From Chamaecyparis obtusa (taxonomy: Eukaryota; Streptophyta; Pinopsida; Cupressales; Cupressaceae): a stretch of DNA of 64,000 nt. The position numbers were made by a program, and so were the translations under genes. The stretch spans positions 1,296,001-1,360,000 of the forward strand of contig BSBK01001538.1 of NCBI GenBank assembly GCA_027943335.1, read 5' to 3'. This document shows, in pieces, positions 37,231 through 48,138 of the stretch. The notes under the pieces were generated by a model. That model saw nothing but the letters and a program-made list of their open reading frames with translations. It ran no database searches and was not told the DNA's origin. The stretch's first letter is position 1, and every line of letters starts with the position of its first letter.

Positions 37231-38640
37231 AGTGTCCCTGATTGAAGCTGAAGAGCCATCTTTCATAGAACTTCTCCAAGAAGCTACAATCAATTTTGCA
37301 TGGTCATATGCACACATGCTTGGGCTTGATCCAAATCTTGTTGTCCATCATCTAGCAGTGGATCTGAATGCAAAACCAGTCAAGAAAAATCTTCAAAAAA
37401 TGCATCCAAAGGTGGCCTTACTAGTAAAAGTATAACTAGAGAAGCTACTACAAGCTAAAATCATTAGAGCTATTGACTACTCAGAGTGGACCTCAAATAT
37501 GGAGCCTATCACTAAGCCTTCAGGAGAGATCAAAATCTACACAGACTTTAGAGAATTGAATAAAGCATGCCCCAAGGATGATTTCCCCTTACCAAACATC
37601 GACATGATAGTTGATCTCACAATAGGCCATAAGATGTTGTCACTCATGGATGGATTTTCAAGGTATAATCAGATCAAAATAGGAAAGGAAGATCAACACA
37701 AAACAATTTGACAACACAGTGGGATACCTTCTTCTACAATATGATTCCATTTGGGCTAAAGAATGCAGGGGCCACCTATCAATGAGCAATGACAACCATC
37801 TTCCATGATATGATACATAAGATCCTTGAAGACTATGTGGATGATATCCTTACAAAATCCAAGACACAACTAGACCACCTCAACATCCTTGAGTGTGTAT
37901 TCGATCGCCTCCATCATTATGGTCTAAAGCTAAATCCAAAGAAGTGTGTCTTTGGTGTAACATCTAGAAAGTTACTAGGCTTCATTATATCACAATGTGA
38001 CATAGATATCAACCCTAAAAAGGTCAAAGCCATCACAAAAATTCCTCCTCCCAGAACACTCTAGTAGCTCAGAAGCCTATAAGGAAAATTGAAATCAGTG
38101 CATCATTTCATATCACAGCTTGCAAACAAGTGCCCACCTTTCACACATCTACTCCACAAGGACACCAGCTTCAAATGGGATCCCATTTGCCAAAGAAGCT
38201 TTGAGAAGATAAAGGAATATTTGGCCAACTCTCCCATCCTTGTACTACCAGTCTTGGGATGCCCTCTAATCTTATACATCTCTACAACCACTACAACATT
38301 GGGGGCACTATTAGCACAACTTGATGACAACAACAAAGAGTGAGCTATCTATTACATTAGTCAAAATCTTGTCGGCTATGAATTCAACTACTCACCAATT
38401 AAAAAGGCATTCCTTGTAGTGGTCTTTTCCACTCAAAAGCTTAGGCATTACATGCTTAGCCACACCGTCAAGCTCATCTCAAAGGTGGACTCGCTTAAAT
38501 ATCTTCTATCAAGGACAATACTATTAGGCCAAATGGAAAAGTGGGTCATGCTCATCAAGTTTGATATCTAGTACATAGACATAAAAGTAATCAAAGGGAA
38601 AGTAATTGCCAATAAACTAGCTAAAGCACCTCTGGTGGAT
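37231..38640 (+). pseudogene. Tat-B reverse transcriptase and RNase H, broken
   Basis: RT starts INFAWSYAHMLGLDPN near 37290. KMHPKVALLVK, FRELNKACPKDDFPLPNIDM (from about 37549) and MDGFSRYNQIKI follow in frame 2. A frameshift near 37720 leads to frame 1. The catalytic YVDD at 37834-37845 is intact. RNase H shows LGALLAQLDD near 38308 and AIYYIS at 38344. TGA stops at 37783 (in TYQ-x-AMTT) and at 38341 (in KE-x-AIYYIS) both stand where the related Tat-C has arginine. A short segment near 38060 (double stop) is also damaged. Confidence 0.9.
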
Positions 38641-38689
38641 GCATATTCACTAATCATGGAATTTCCTAATGAGAATCTATGCATGATCA

Positions 38690-39214
38690 AAGGACAACCC
38701 CTATGGAAGCTATACTTTGATGGCTCATACACATCACATGGATCAGGGGTAGGAATCCTATTCATCGCAGCTCAAGGTGACTACATCCCTAAATCATTCA
38801 AATTGGGATTCCCTTACACAAACAACATTATAGAGTATGATGTCCAACCTCAAAACAACTATCCAGTGGAACATCATAGAACTACAAATGTTTGGAGATT
38901 CACAGTTGATAATCAAGAAAGTCCTGGATGAATTCTAAACAAATGAAGACAAGCTTCTACCCTACAAGGAACTAGTGGATAGGTTGAAAGATCACTTCAT
39001 AAGTCTATAGTTCATAGAGATACCAAGGCTAAAAAATAAAGCAATCGACACAATGGCAACCATTAGATCCTTACTAGAAATCCCTCGTGACTCATCATAG
39101 TATGAATTCTTAGTCAAGCAACTACACACACCTGCTTATGAGAATTTCAATTCAGAAATGGTGTGCATCTTGGTTGGTCCTCAGTCCCCATTGTACCATG
39201 ACATTCATTCATAT
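38690..39214 (+). pseudogene. Tat-B second RNase H (archaeal-type), broken
   Basis: LYFDGSYTSHGSGVGILF near 38710 keeps the first catalytic aspartate. TNNIIEY keeps the glutamate. After a frameshift near 38845-38890, FGDSQLIIKK and the NKAIDTMATI block near 39030 follow, with in-frame stops near 38937 and 39007. This extra domain confirms the Tat lineage. Confidence 0.82.
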
Positions 39215-40447
39215 CTTAAAAATGGTATCATATCCCCGCACCTCACAAACACCCAATGCTAGAACTTAATTTGTAGAGCATCCCACTACACTCTTGTAGC
39301 TAACACCCTTTATCATCAAGGATATCACAACATCCTTTCTAGGTGTTTAGATTCAAATGAGGTCATCTTGGCTTTACAAGAGGTTCACGCTAGAGTTTGT
39401 GGTGCCCACATGAGTGGCATGGTCCTAAAAAAGTAGTTTCTTAGATTCAGGTATTACTGGCCAATAATGAAGCATTATGCCTATGAATTCATCAAGAAAT
39501 GCTTACCATGTCAGTAGCATGCCAATCTAATTCATGCTCCAGCTCAAGACTTGCAGCCCATTACCCCACCTTGGCCATTTTCATGTTGGGGCTTCGACCT
39601 TGTTGGGTTAATCACTCCCCTTTCCTTAGATGGACACAAATATATCATAAAAACCACATAATACTTTACAAAGTGGGTTGAAGCAATTCCACTCATCCTC
39701 ACTACTGGCATTTAGATATCCTAGTTCATCCTATACCATATCATTTTCCACTTTGACATCCCTTCCACCATCTTCACAGATCATGGAATACCTTTTGAAA
39801 ACTAGCATGTGGATGATCTATGTGCTAGACTCCACATCCACCATCATTTCTCCAACCCATACTTCCCTCAAGGAAATGGCCAAGATGAGGCAGCCAACAA
39901 AACCATCCTAAAAGTCCTCAAGAAGGTTGTCAATGATTTTGGTCATGACTGGCACCTCCAAATAAATCTCTCCCTTTGGGCCCATCATACTTCTTATCAC
40001 ACTCCCATAGGCACTATCCCATACGCCCTTGTAGATGGTTCCAAAGGTGTCTTACCCATCAAAGTTGAGCTACCTTCATTGCGAGTCTCCATGAAAAACT
40101 ACACCACCAATAAAGATTATCGCATGGCATGCCTCACAAAGCTTGATCTATTAGATGAAAAGAGGAAGCAAACATATGATCACCTGGTTGCCTACCCGAA
40201 TCAACTCAAAATGAGTTATAACAAAAAGGTCCATCCAAGACAATTCTAAGTGGGTGACATGGTCCTCAAAGAAAATCAAAAAGTGCAAGAACGTCGAGAG
40301 AGAAAGGGAAAGTTTGAACCTACTTGGTTGGGTCCTTACATTATTACAACATGCTTTGGCTCTGGAACCTATCATCTATCAACACTAGAAGGTTAGCTCC
40401 TGAATGATCCTATCAACATCATACATCTGAAGAAGTTCTATGCTTGA
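39215..40447 (+). pseudogene. Tat-B integrase, broken
   Basis: The HHCC region has VHARVCGAHMSG near 39387 and CLPCQ near 39502. The core has FDLVGLI near 39595 and TDHGIPF near 39778. The catalytic glutamate is retained at 39887-39889 (GQDEAANKT). The C-terminal part keeps KGKFEPTWLGPYIITT near 40306 and ends LKKFYA, stop at 40445-40447. Stops (for example near 39258, 39434, 39515, 39659 and 40246) inactivate it. All three catalytic acids seem present, unlike Tat-A. Confidence 0.9.
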
Positions 40448-41382
40448 ACCTTATCCTAAAATCCATAAAATCCATAAAAATTGGAAAAATCTAGAAAAAA
40501 TATAAAAAAAGAAAAAAAGAAAAAAAGCAAAGAAAAATAATCATCCAATAGTGAAAACTTGGCAATTCAAGTGCCTTGGACAAGTATGTTGGTGAAAAAA
40601 TGGAAACAGAGACCATACATAATGGACTGGGTCATTATCTATCAAACTCCCATCCCCCCATCCCAATCCTCTTTATCCAACCCCCATCCCCACCTCCAGC
40701 TTATCAAACCCAAGGTGTTCTATCCTCAAGGCTATCCAATGCAACAATTTGATACTATACCCAAATCCTGAGCTTACCTTGTATATATCTTGTATAGCGA
40801 GATCCTACTATCCCAAATCCTAAGCTTTCTATATATATCTTGTATAACGAGATCTTCATATCCTGATCCCTAAGCTTTTGTAAATATCTATTGTACATAT
40901 CTCCTTGTCCATTGTACATATCATTGCATCTTGTTGTACATATCCACATCAATCCTACAATAGATTTGATCTAATATCTTATCCCACCTAGCCTCGTACT
41001 TCAACAACATCATTTGTCAACTATCTTTGATCACATGATTATCCTTGATTCATAATTTACCAACAAACAACATGCATTTTCCTCATCAAAATGGGTCCTT
41101 GCAAGATGTATCCTTCCTCATGTCAAACCTATTATTCCATCATCAATCAAACTAGGTCCATGTAGGATGTATCCTTCCTCACGTTCTGACCTAATCTTCC
41201 CCCCATCAATCAAATCAATCCTTCTCCTTGGAAAAGGATTTTTTGTGGATTTATCACTTTGGTCTTGGATTTTGTCCTTTGGATCTTGTTTATCTTTTAT
41301 GACTTCTCCTTGTTCCTCTCCTCAAAGTTTCCACAATCCTTTATATCTTGGTGCACTGTGAATGAGGGCAATCTAGGGCAAG
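40448..41382 (+). other. Tat-B 3' UTR, left of the nested copia
   Basis: It starts A-rich, with a diverged copy of the Tat-A repeat phrase (40556-40610). A degenerate repeat of about 53 bp lies at 40762-40900 (atcctgagctt, then tatatatcttgtata, then gagatc). A second repeat, gatgtatccttcctca, occurs at about 41106 and 41168. No gene. Confidence 0.7.
40762..40900 (+). repeat. Tandem repeat of about 53 bp in Tat-B 3' UTR
   Basis: Two good copies and a weaker third share aaatcctaagctt, tatatatcttgtata and cgagatc. Confidence 0.6.
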
Positions 41383-41387
41383 GTCTT
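41383..41387. repeat. Copia target site duplication, left copy
   Basis: gtctt here and atctt at 46240-46244, one mismatch. Confidence 0.75.
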
Positions 41388-41771
41388 TGTTAGGATTAAC
41401 AAGATAGAAATAACAATTACATGCAAATATAACCAATATTAGAAAACAATAAACCACATAGAAGAGAACATAATACACAAAGATTTAACATGGTTCAGCC
41501 AATCCTTGGGCTACGTCCACCAACAGTTAGTCCAATATTATTATTATCCAGTGATTACAACCTGATTACAATCCGTAATCCCTTACAGCTCAATTCCATT
41601 ACAATTACTAAAATCATACATTGTGAAATCCCTAACCCTAAGCCATATTATACAATATTTTGCTACTTTAGGGTTAGAAGGAGTTACAACATGTTAGCCC
41701 AAAAATAGCTGAAAATATGTCAGCCTCAAAAAGTGTAGAGTACTTTCTTGATCAGTCACCACAAGCTAAAA
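41388..41771 (-). repeat. Copia 3' LTR (384 bp)
   Basis: It starts tgttaggattaacaagatag on the plus strand. The inner end reads agctaaaa where the other LTR reads agctaaca. It carries about 69 bp (near 41655-41725) that the 5' LTR lacks. Confidence 0.92.
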
Positions 41772-41832
41772 ATATCCCACTTGGTGACTGATCAGTATCC
41801 ACACTAAAAAACTCCCACTTGGGGATTGATCC
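41772..41832 (-). promoter_or_regulatory. Copia polypurine tract, tandemly duplicated
   Basis: On the minus strand, CCAAGTGGGATAT (41772-41784) abuts the LTR. A second PPT-like CCCCAAGTGGGAGT lies at 41811-41824. Both sit in a duplicated block (41767-41793 and 41806-41832). Confidence 0.8.
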
Positions 41833-42476
41833 TATAGCAATACTACTACCATATGAGGCTCCCACTAGATCAAACCACCCTAGACTCAGTTGTTCCTTTA
41901 TTCTGTTTGGTCTAGAAGACCAACTGAAGCTAAACATGAGTTCAAATTCTCCCTTGTTACTACTTTTGTAAACATATCTGTTGGATTATCATCTGTATGA
42001 ATCTTTTCCAGCTTTAACTTCCCATCATCCAAAACTAACCGAATGAAATGGTACTGCAACTATATGTGTTTTGTCTTTGAGTGCAAAGCAGAATTATTCA
42101 CAAGATGAATGGTACTTTGGCTATCTGTATACAAAAAAATATCTGTTTGTGGATGTCCCAATTCTTCCATGAAGAATTGAAGCCATATCATCTCCTTAGT
42201 TGCCTCTATAGTAGCAACATACTCTACCTCTATAGTGGATAAATCAACCACCTTTTGTAGTCGAGAAATCCAACTCATTGCTGTCCCACCAATAGTAAAT
42301 ACATAACCTATAGTACTCCGCCTGCTATCTATATCTCCTGCCAAATCTGAGTCAACATAGCCTTGTATAGTAGTAGTAGAACCCCCAAAGTGTAAACACT
42401 TACTGGATATACCTCTCAAATATCTAAGAATCCATTTGACTGCATTCCAATGCTCAATACCAGGGTTACTGATATA
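41833..42476 (-). pseudogene. Copia RNase H, broken
   Basis: The minus-strand reading shows GYVDSDLAGDIDSRRSTIGY near 42350-42290, the usual copia RNase H opening. STIEVEYVATIEATKEMIWL (near 42230) and YTDSQSTIHLV near 42130 follow. The catalytic acids appear present. A stop at about 42060 (after SKTKHI) and one near 42477 interrupt it. A degraded tail with DNPTDMFTK is readable down to about 41950. Confidence 0.87.
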
Positions 42477-43560
42477 TCAGCTAACGACTCCCACTACGTG
42501 TGCAATATCTGGCCTAGTACATACCATAGCATACATTAAGGTCCCTACACCTGAAGCATAAGGTACCTTAGATATTTTTGCCTCTTCTTTTGATGTCTTA
42601 GGACACATCTCCTTAGTCAATTTCAAATGACCAGGAAAAGGTGTGCTGAAAACTTTGGCATTCTCCATAGAGAAACGTTGCAACACCTTCTCGATATAAT
42701 CAGCCTGAGATAGAGAAAATTTTCTATTTTTTCTATCTCTACAAATTTTCATACCAAGAATTTGTTTTGCTACCCCCAAATCCTTCATAGAAAATGAATG
42801 TGCTAATTGCTGTTTTAACCCCTTAATGTGATCCATGTTAGACCCAGCTACAAGCATATCATCCACATATAAACATAAAATAATGTAGCTATCATCATGC
42901 AACCTCTTAAAATAAACACAATGGTCAGAATGACACTAAATGTATCCATGCTCATTCATAAAAGTGTCAAATTTAATATACCATTGCTGAGGTGCTTGGT
43001 TTAAGCCATATAAACTTTTCTACAATCTGCACACCAAATTATCCTTACCCTTGACCGCAAATCCTTGTGGCTGGACCATATATATTTCTTCATCTAAATC
43101 ACCATGAAGAAAAGTTGTTTTAACATCAAGCTGCTCTAAATGCGAATCTTCAGTAGCCACAATACTTAAAATAGTATAGATAAAAGTCATTTTAACAACT
43201 GGAGAAAATAACTCATCAAAATCAATACCCTTTTTTTGTGAAAATCCTTTTACAAGTAACCTGGCTTTAAATATTTTCTTACCTCCATCCTCTTCTTTCA
43301 GCTTGTAAATCCATTTATTTTGTAAAGCCCTTTTACCTCTAGGTAACTTACATAAATCCCAATTGTGATTTTTTAGCAAGGAGTCCATTTCCTCTATCAT
43401 TGCAGACTCCCATTGAATATTTGTATCCACCAGTACAACTTCATTATAACATTCAGGTTCACCAACATCTATTAACAAAATAGAATACAAAGATGGAGAA
43501 AATATTTTTGGAGGTCTACTTAGCCTTGTTAACCATCTAACATTCATTGGGGTGTGTGGT
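42477..43560 (-). pseudogene. Copia reverse transcriptase, broken
   Basis: On the minus strand: WDLCKLPRGKRALQNKWIYK near 43360, LDVKTTFLHGDLDEEIYMVQ (to about 43070), SLYGLNQAP near 43010, and catalytic YVDDM at 42855-42869, intact. YIEKVLQRFSMENAK follows near 42690. Interruptions are a stop near 43019 (before SLYGL), one near 42937, and one at the end near 42479. The palm itself is well kept. It would make the element cDNA. Confidence 0.92.
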
Positions 43561-44900
43561 ATTTGTTGTTGCTATTGTTGTGGAGCATAAGGAACAACTG
43601 GAACATCATCTTTTGGAGTATCATTCAGTACTACATAGTCATTTTCTTTCTACTCATGCTGCTGCAACATATCTTTGTACAATACTTTCTCATTGAATAT
43701 GACATCCCTGCTTCTTAAAATTTTATGATTTTCAAAATCCCAAAGCCTATAACCAAATTCATCAATGCCATATCCAAAAAATACACATTTCTTTGACTTA
43801 GCTTCTAGCTTGGTTCTATTTTCAGAATCTATATGTGCAAAAGCTTCACAACCAAAATTTTTGAGAAAAGAAAAACTCACCTTCTTACCACTCCATGCTT
43901 CCTCTAGAATACCATAGTCCAAAGGAGTAGAGGGGCCTCTATTGATTAAACAAATAGTAGTGTTCATAGCCTCTTCCCACATGTTTTTGGGAAGCCTAGC
44001 ATGAAACCTCATACTCCTTGCACGCTCCATTATTGTCCTGTTCATGCGTTCAGCCATTCCATTTTCTTGTGGAGTCCTTGGTATAATTTTTTGCCTATGA
44101 ATACCATTAGAGGAACAATAATCTTCAAATTCTATGCTGAAATACTCACCACCATTATTAGATCTGAGACATTTTAACCTTTTACCAGTCTCATTCTCAA
44201 CCAAGCATTTCCATTTCTTAAAAGTTTGAAATACATCAGATTTCTGTCTAAGGAAATAAATCCATACTTTTCTTGTTGCATCATCTATAAATGTAACATA
44301 ATACAGAGAGCCACCAAGGGAAGATACCTAAGCTGGTCCCCATACATCTATATGCATAAGCTCTAATCTCTCATTTTTCTTTTCCTTCCCACTCTTTACA
44401 AATCTAACTCTCTTCTATTTTCCATAAACACAACTTTCACAGAAATCCATATTGACACATTTCAAACTAGGTAAAACTTTCTTTGAATGAAGTAATTTCA
44501 TACCTTTTTCACTCATGTGCCTGAGTTTGTTGTGCCAAAGTGCTATGTTAGAACCTACAACAATAGTTTGATGTTCTTCCTGCTCAACTGCAGCCACTGT
44601 TCCTGAACATTCATTATCTTCTAAAACAATTAAAGTAGAAGGAATAGTATGACTTGTACAAAGATATAAGGTGCCTACTTTCACACCTTTTGCTACTACT
44701 AAGGAACATTTTGAAACCTTGCAATTTCTATCATTAAAAGTAACTGTGCAACCCTCATCACCCAGTTGCCCTGCTAAAATTAAATTCCTACTCAGCCTTG
44801 GAACATGTCTTACCTCTTGTAGTAGCCAATGATTCCCATTCTGCAACTTAATCTTAATTTTTCCCTTTCCAACTATCTGACAAGGTTCATTATCTCCCAA
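43561..44900 (-). pseudogene. Copia GAG-pre-integrase and integrase, broken
   Basis: On the minus strand the zinc region reads LWHNKLRHMSEKGM near 44540, then CESCVYGK near 44430. The core has MHIDVWGP near 44355 and ENGMAERMNRT near 44050 with the catalytic glutamate. The middle acid is lost: LRSNNGGEY has asparagine at 44157-44159 where the family has aspartate. Stops lie near 44412, 44326 and 43649. The C-terminal GKK motif region (AWSGKKVSF) and VFFGYG are present. It would insert element cDNA; it should be inactive because of the active-site change alone. Confidence 0.91.
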
Positions 44901-45837
44901 AAAACTAGCCCAAAATCCCCTTGGACATAATCAAGAAAGTAACCTCTATGAGGTGTAGCATGAAATGAAGCCCCAGAATCTAAAACCCATGAATCATCAA
45001 TACCTTCTAAAGAAAGAAGCAAGGCATCCTCTTCAGATTTATTATTTACCACATTTGCCTCCTTGTTACCTTCTTGTTTGTCTCCTTCTTTATTCTTCTG
45101 AGACCAACGATCTTTCTTCTTATGACCTAGTTTTCCATAGTACCAGCAATCATTTGGCCCTTTGGATTCAGACCTCTTTCCCTTTGATTTTCCTCTTGAT
45201 TTCCCATGATTTCCAGAGTTGTTTCCTCTCTCATTGGTTCTACCCCTACTTTGTGCATTTAAGACACTACCTGATGTGGATCCACCTGAGCTTTTCCTAT
45301 GAATTTCCTCACTCAGAATAACACCAATAACATCATAATATTTTAGGGTATTAGAATTAGAAACATAATTACTAATAGCCATTACCAAGCCATTCTAGCT
45401 TTCAGGAAAAGAACACAAAATCAAGAGAGCCCTGACTTCTTCATCAAAAATAATATTGAAAAAATTTAATTGACTGGTAACTATATTAAACTCATTTAAA
45501 TGATCGACAAATGACCCACCTTCCACCATTTTCATATTAAACAAACACTTCATGAGAAATACCTTATTTGAAGCGGAGGGCTTTTCATACAACTTTGCTA
45601 GGATTTTCATCAAATCTTCAGTCGTCATTGCTTGTGTAATATTGAATGCCACCAATTGTGCTAGGCATAATCAAATACTACCCAGTCCTCATCAGAAATG
45701 CTTGCTGGTTTGTTTGCTTTTCCTTCCAATTACTGCCATAGATCCTTCTGATAGAGAGAGTCCTCCATTTGCATTTTCCATAACTGAAAGTTTTGCCCAT
45801 TAAACTTGTCAACCTTAAGCCTACCCTCATCTTCCAT
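44873..45837 (-). pseudogene. Copia gag and protease, broken
   Basis: It starts at the ATG at 45837 (MEDEGRLKVDKFNGQNFQLW). Gag follows with LWKMQMEDSL, and after a frameshift near 45660 continues from ITQAMTTEDLMKILAKLYEK. The zinc knuckle reads CWYYGKLGHKKKDRW near 45140, with two of the four ligands replaced. The protease active site DSGAS is intact at 44966-44980. The overlapping start of the next segment (44900) in another frame reflects one more frameshift. Stops near 45730, 45670 and 45392. Confidence 0.9.
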
Positions 45838-45911
45838 TGCTCCCACTCAACCGTGAGACTCCCAATAAACTGTGAGATCTTCCTGCAGAGGATAACTGAA
45901 AAACAACCTCA

Positions 45912-45922
45912 CTCTGATACCA
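45912..45922 (-). promoter_or_regulatory. Copia primer binding site, initiator tRNA-Met
   Basis: Minus-strand TGGTATCAGAG lies two bases from the 5' LTR end and matches the complement of the initiator methionine tRNA 3' end, the usual copia primer. Confidence 0.93.
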
Positions 45923-45924
45923 CT

Positions 45925-46239
45925 TGTTAGGATTAACAAGATAGAAATAACAATTACATGCAAATATAACCAATATCAGAAAATAATAAACCACATAGAA
46001 GAGAACACAATATACAAAGATTTAACATGGTTCACCCAATCCCTAGGCTACATCCACCAATAGTGAGTCCAATATTATTATTATCCAGTGATTATAACCT
46101 GATTACAATCCTTAATCCCTTACAGCTCAGTTCCGCCATAAGTACTAAAATCATACATTATGAAATCCCTAACCCTAAGCCATATTATATAATATTAAAA
46201 GTGTATAGTACTTTCCTGATCAGTCACCATAAGCTAACA
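45925..46239 (-). repeat. Copia 5' LTR (315 bp)
   Basis: Homologous to 41388-41771, with about 7 percent differences by eye and a deletion of about 69 bp near 46195. Confidence 0.92.
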
Positions 46240-46244
46240 ATCTT

Positions 46245-46854
46245 TTGATCTTTTTCTTCTTCCTATGAGTCAGTTGGACACAACCCTTGCACATTTCACA
46301 TGTGATCTTTTGGGTTACATGGTACACTTGGGAAGTGTCATTTGTTTGTGGTTTCTCCAACATCATTTCTACCATGCCTCCTCCTAGGTTCATATGTAAT
46401 GTTGGGGCATCCCTTGCATGTCTTTTTTGTGTCAGTACCATGCAATGCTAGTGACAAGGCCTTGAGTTCCCAGTCACCTTGATAGGTCTCTAGCATTGCT
46501 ATATCAAACTAGGTTGTTCTCTCCACATTTACACAATGAGCTCCCCAAATCCCCCTCATCCTAAATCATATAGATTAATCTTGCATCTTGCATCCTTCAT
46601 ATCACTTCATCTTGCATCCTGCATCTTATATCATCTTGCATTCATTCATCTTTTCTCTTGAAAGGATGTTTGTTTATCCTCCCTTACCATCTTTCTTCAT
46701 TCCTTCCTTCTTCTTTGCATTCTTTTTGAGAAAATTCCACAAAGTTTCCTCTTTGCATTCTTTTCTCGAGGGGGCACAACCCCTTATCTTCTAATTCTAG
46801 CCTAGGGCATCTTATTTTCTTATCTTTGACTCCATGCCACTTGCAACATTGCAT
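46245..46854 (+). other. Tat-B 3' UTR, right of the nested copia
   Basis: Continues the interrupted 3' UTR up to the PPT. It has a CATC/TTGCATC-rich tract at 46560-46650. No gene; the short ORFs at 46220-46441 and 46588-46878 have no recognisable product. Confidence 0.65.
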
Positions 46855-46869
46855 CAAAGAGGGGCAAAA
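46855..46869 (+). promoter_or_regulatory. Tat-B polypurine tract
   Basis: CAAAGAGGGGCAAAA is identical to the Tat-C tract and adjoins the LTR start. Confidence 0.92.
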
Positions 46870-48133
46870 TATAGACACCTAAGATTCCACTTTTCAATTA
46901 AAAATATTTTAGTTGATAAAAGACCTAATGACATCACCATTAATTAATTAATTAATTAATTAATTCATTTTTATTATCATTATCCCTTCTATTTTAATTA
47001 AATAATCCCTCCCAAAAGAATTTAAATCCAATTTGAATGATAATCCCTCCAATTTATTAATTATTTAATAAATTGTGGTTCAAAACCCTTTAAATAAATT
47101 AAATATTTATTTAAAAGCCAAAAACCCTAGATATCTTCTAGAAAACCCTAAACCTATCCACACTTTCCTAATCCTTCCCTAAACCTGCTTAGAGGGTGAT
47201 TCCTAACCCTCTTAGTCTAAACCCTCATCCTTTGACTTATGGTCAACCCCCTCATTAATGAGCCTTACATGCTCATTAATGGCCCCTTACACCCTCATTA
47301 ATGGCTCTTATAGCCTCTTAATGAGAACCTATGTCTCTTCTTCCATTTTGGTCCCCTAGCACACTTCCCTAGTGTTGCTCATACATGTGTGAGCAACCCT
47401 TAACCCTTAACCCTTAACCCTTAACCCTTAACCCTTAACCCTTAACCCTTATCCCTTTGACCATACCTCCAACCATACCCCTAACTCCACCCCTAACCTT
47501 GACTATGACCCTAACTACCCTTCCTAACCCAAGCCCTTCCTCAAATCCTATAAATACTCCTTCCAAGAGAAATTTAGGACCATTTCACATCTTTCATATT
47601 AAGCATTGTTATCATGTCAATTTGCATCTAGACTTAACTTAATTTCTAGTATTGTTAGATTTAGTTCATTTTTATGCTTTCTAGCTCACTCTAGCTTATC
47701 CTAATGGATTAAATCTAGTTTATTTCAAGAAATGCTAACCATTTTCATTCATCTCATATCCATATTTTGGTTAAAATGAACTTTGCATACTCATCCTTAA
47801 TCTAGAATTTGCATTTGGCTTCATTTGAACCCTTGGGACTCTAGGGGCAAATCAGGCTCACCATACCTAGCTTTGTGCCATTATAGGGTATCCATGGTTC
47901 CTAAATGATCCTAATAATTCCTAAACAATAGTGGGGACATGCTCCTTGTGTTTTGAGAGAACACCCACATCCCTCCTATCAGAGAAAATCAGACAGTGAC
48001 AGGGTGCTCCTGTTTAAGCTCTATCCGAGGTGTCTTGCAAATAGTTTTTCTATATGTTAGGTATATGCCACTCTCACTAATGTTTGACTATCTACGCATG
48101 TTCCAAAAATGTTAGGTTTTTGCATTGATCACA
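46870..48133 (+). repeat. Tat-B 3' LTR (1264 bp)
   Basis: It begins TATAGACACC where the 5' LTR has TGTAGACACC, so the terminal TG is mutated. It ends GATCACA, followed by TSD attgg at 48134-48138. The TATA box is at 47549-47556. It is longer than the 5' LTR mainly through a heptamer expansion (47397-47452). Confidence 0.93.
47397..47452 (+). repeat. Telomere-like (CCCTTAA)n array in Tat-B 3' LTR
   Basis: Seven perfect CCCTTAA units and one variant. The 5' LTR has only one perfect unit plus the variant at the same place. The unit differs from the plant telomere repeat CCCTAAA by one position. Confidence 0.95.
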
Positions 48134-48138
48134 ATTGG

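Larger units (their letters stand above)
41388..46239 (-). mobile_element. Ty1/copia LTR retrotransposon nested in Tat-B
   Basis: On the minus strand the order is 5' LTR (45925-46239), tRNA-Met primer site, gag, protease, integrase, RT, RNase H, duplicated PPT, 3' LTR (41388-41771). Integrase before RT is diagnostic of copia. LTR ends are TGTTAG and CTAACA. A near-perfect TSD flanks it. The coding region is the most readable of the four elements in the window, but has about a dozen stops and a few frameshifts. It inserted after Tat-B was in place. Motifs suggest a Tork-like lineage; this is tentative. Confidence 0.94.
27949..48133 (+). mobile_element. Ty3/gypsy Tat-lineage LTR retrotransposon (Tat-B), complete but decayed, with nested copia
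   Basis: It is bounded by two LTRs (1210 and 1264 bp) and the perfect 5-bp TSD attgg. The order is LTR, PBS, 3.1 kb leader, gag, protease, G-patch-like motif, RT, RNase H, second RNase H, integrase, 3' UTR, PPT, LTR. A copia element of about 4.85 kb sits in the 3' UTR; without it Tat-B is about 15.3 kb. The LTRs differ by very roughly 6 percent by eye over a sample, so insertion is old. Several frameshifts and many stops inactivate it. Confidence 0.93.

Noticed and set aside
44965..45321. Plus-strand ORF of 118 codons
   Set aside because: Antisense of copia gag/protease, which has clear motifs.
47397..47452. Chromosome telomere
   Set aside because: Only eight units, not the canonical CCCTAAA, and inside an LTR.
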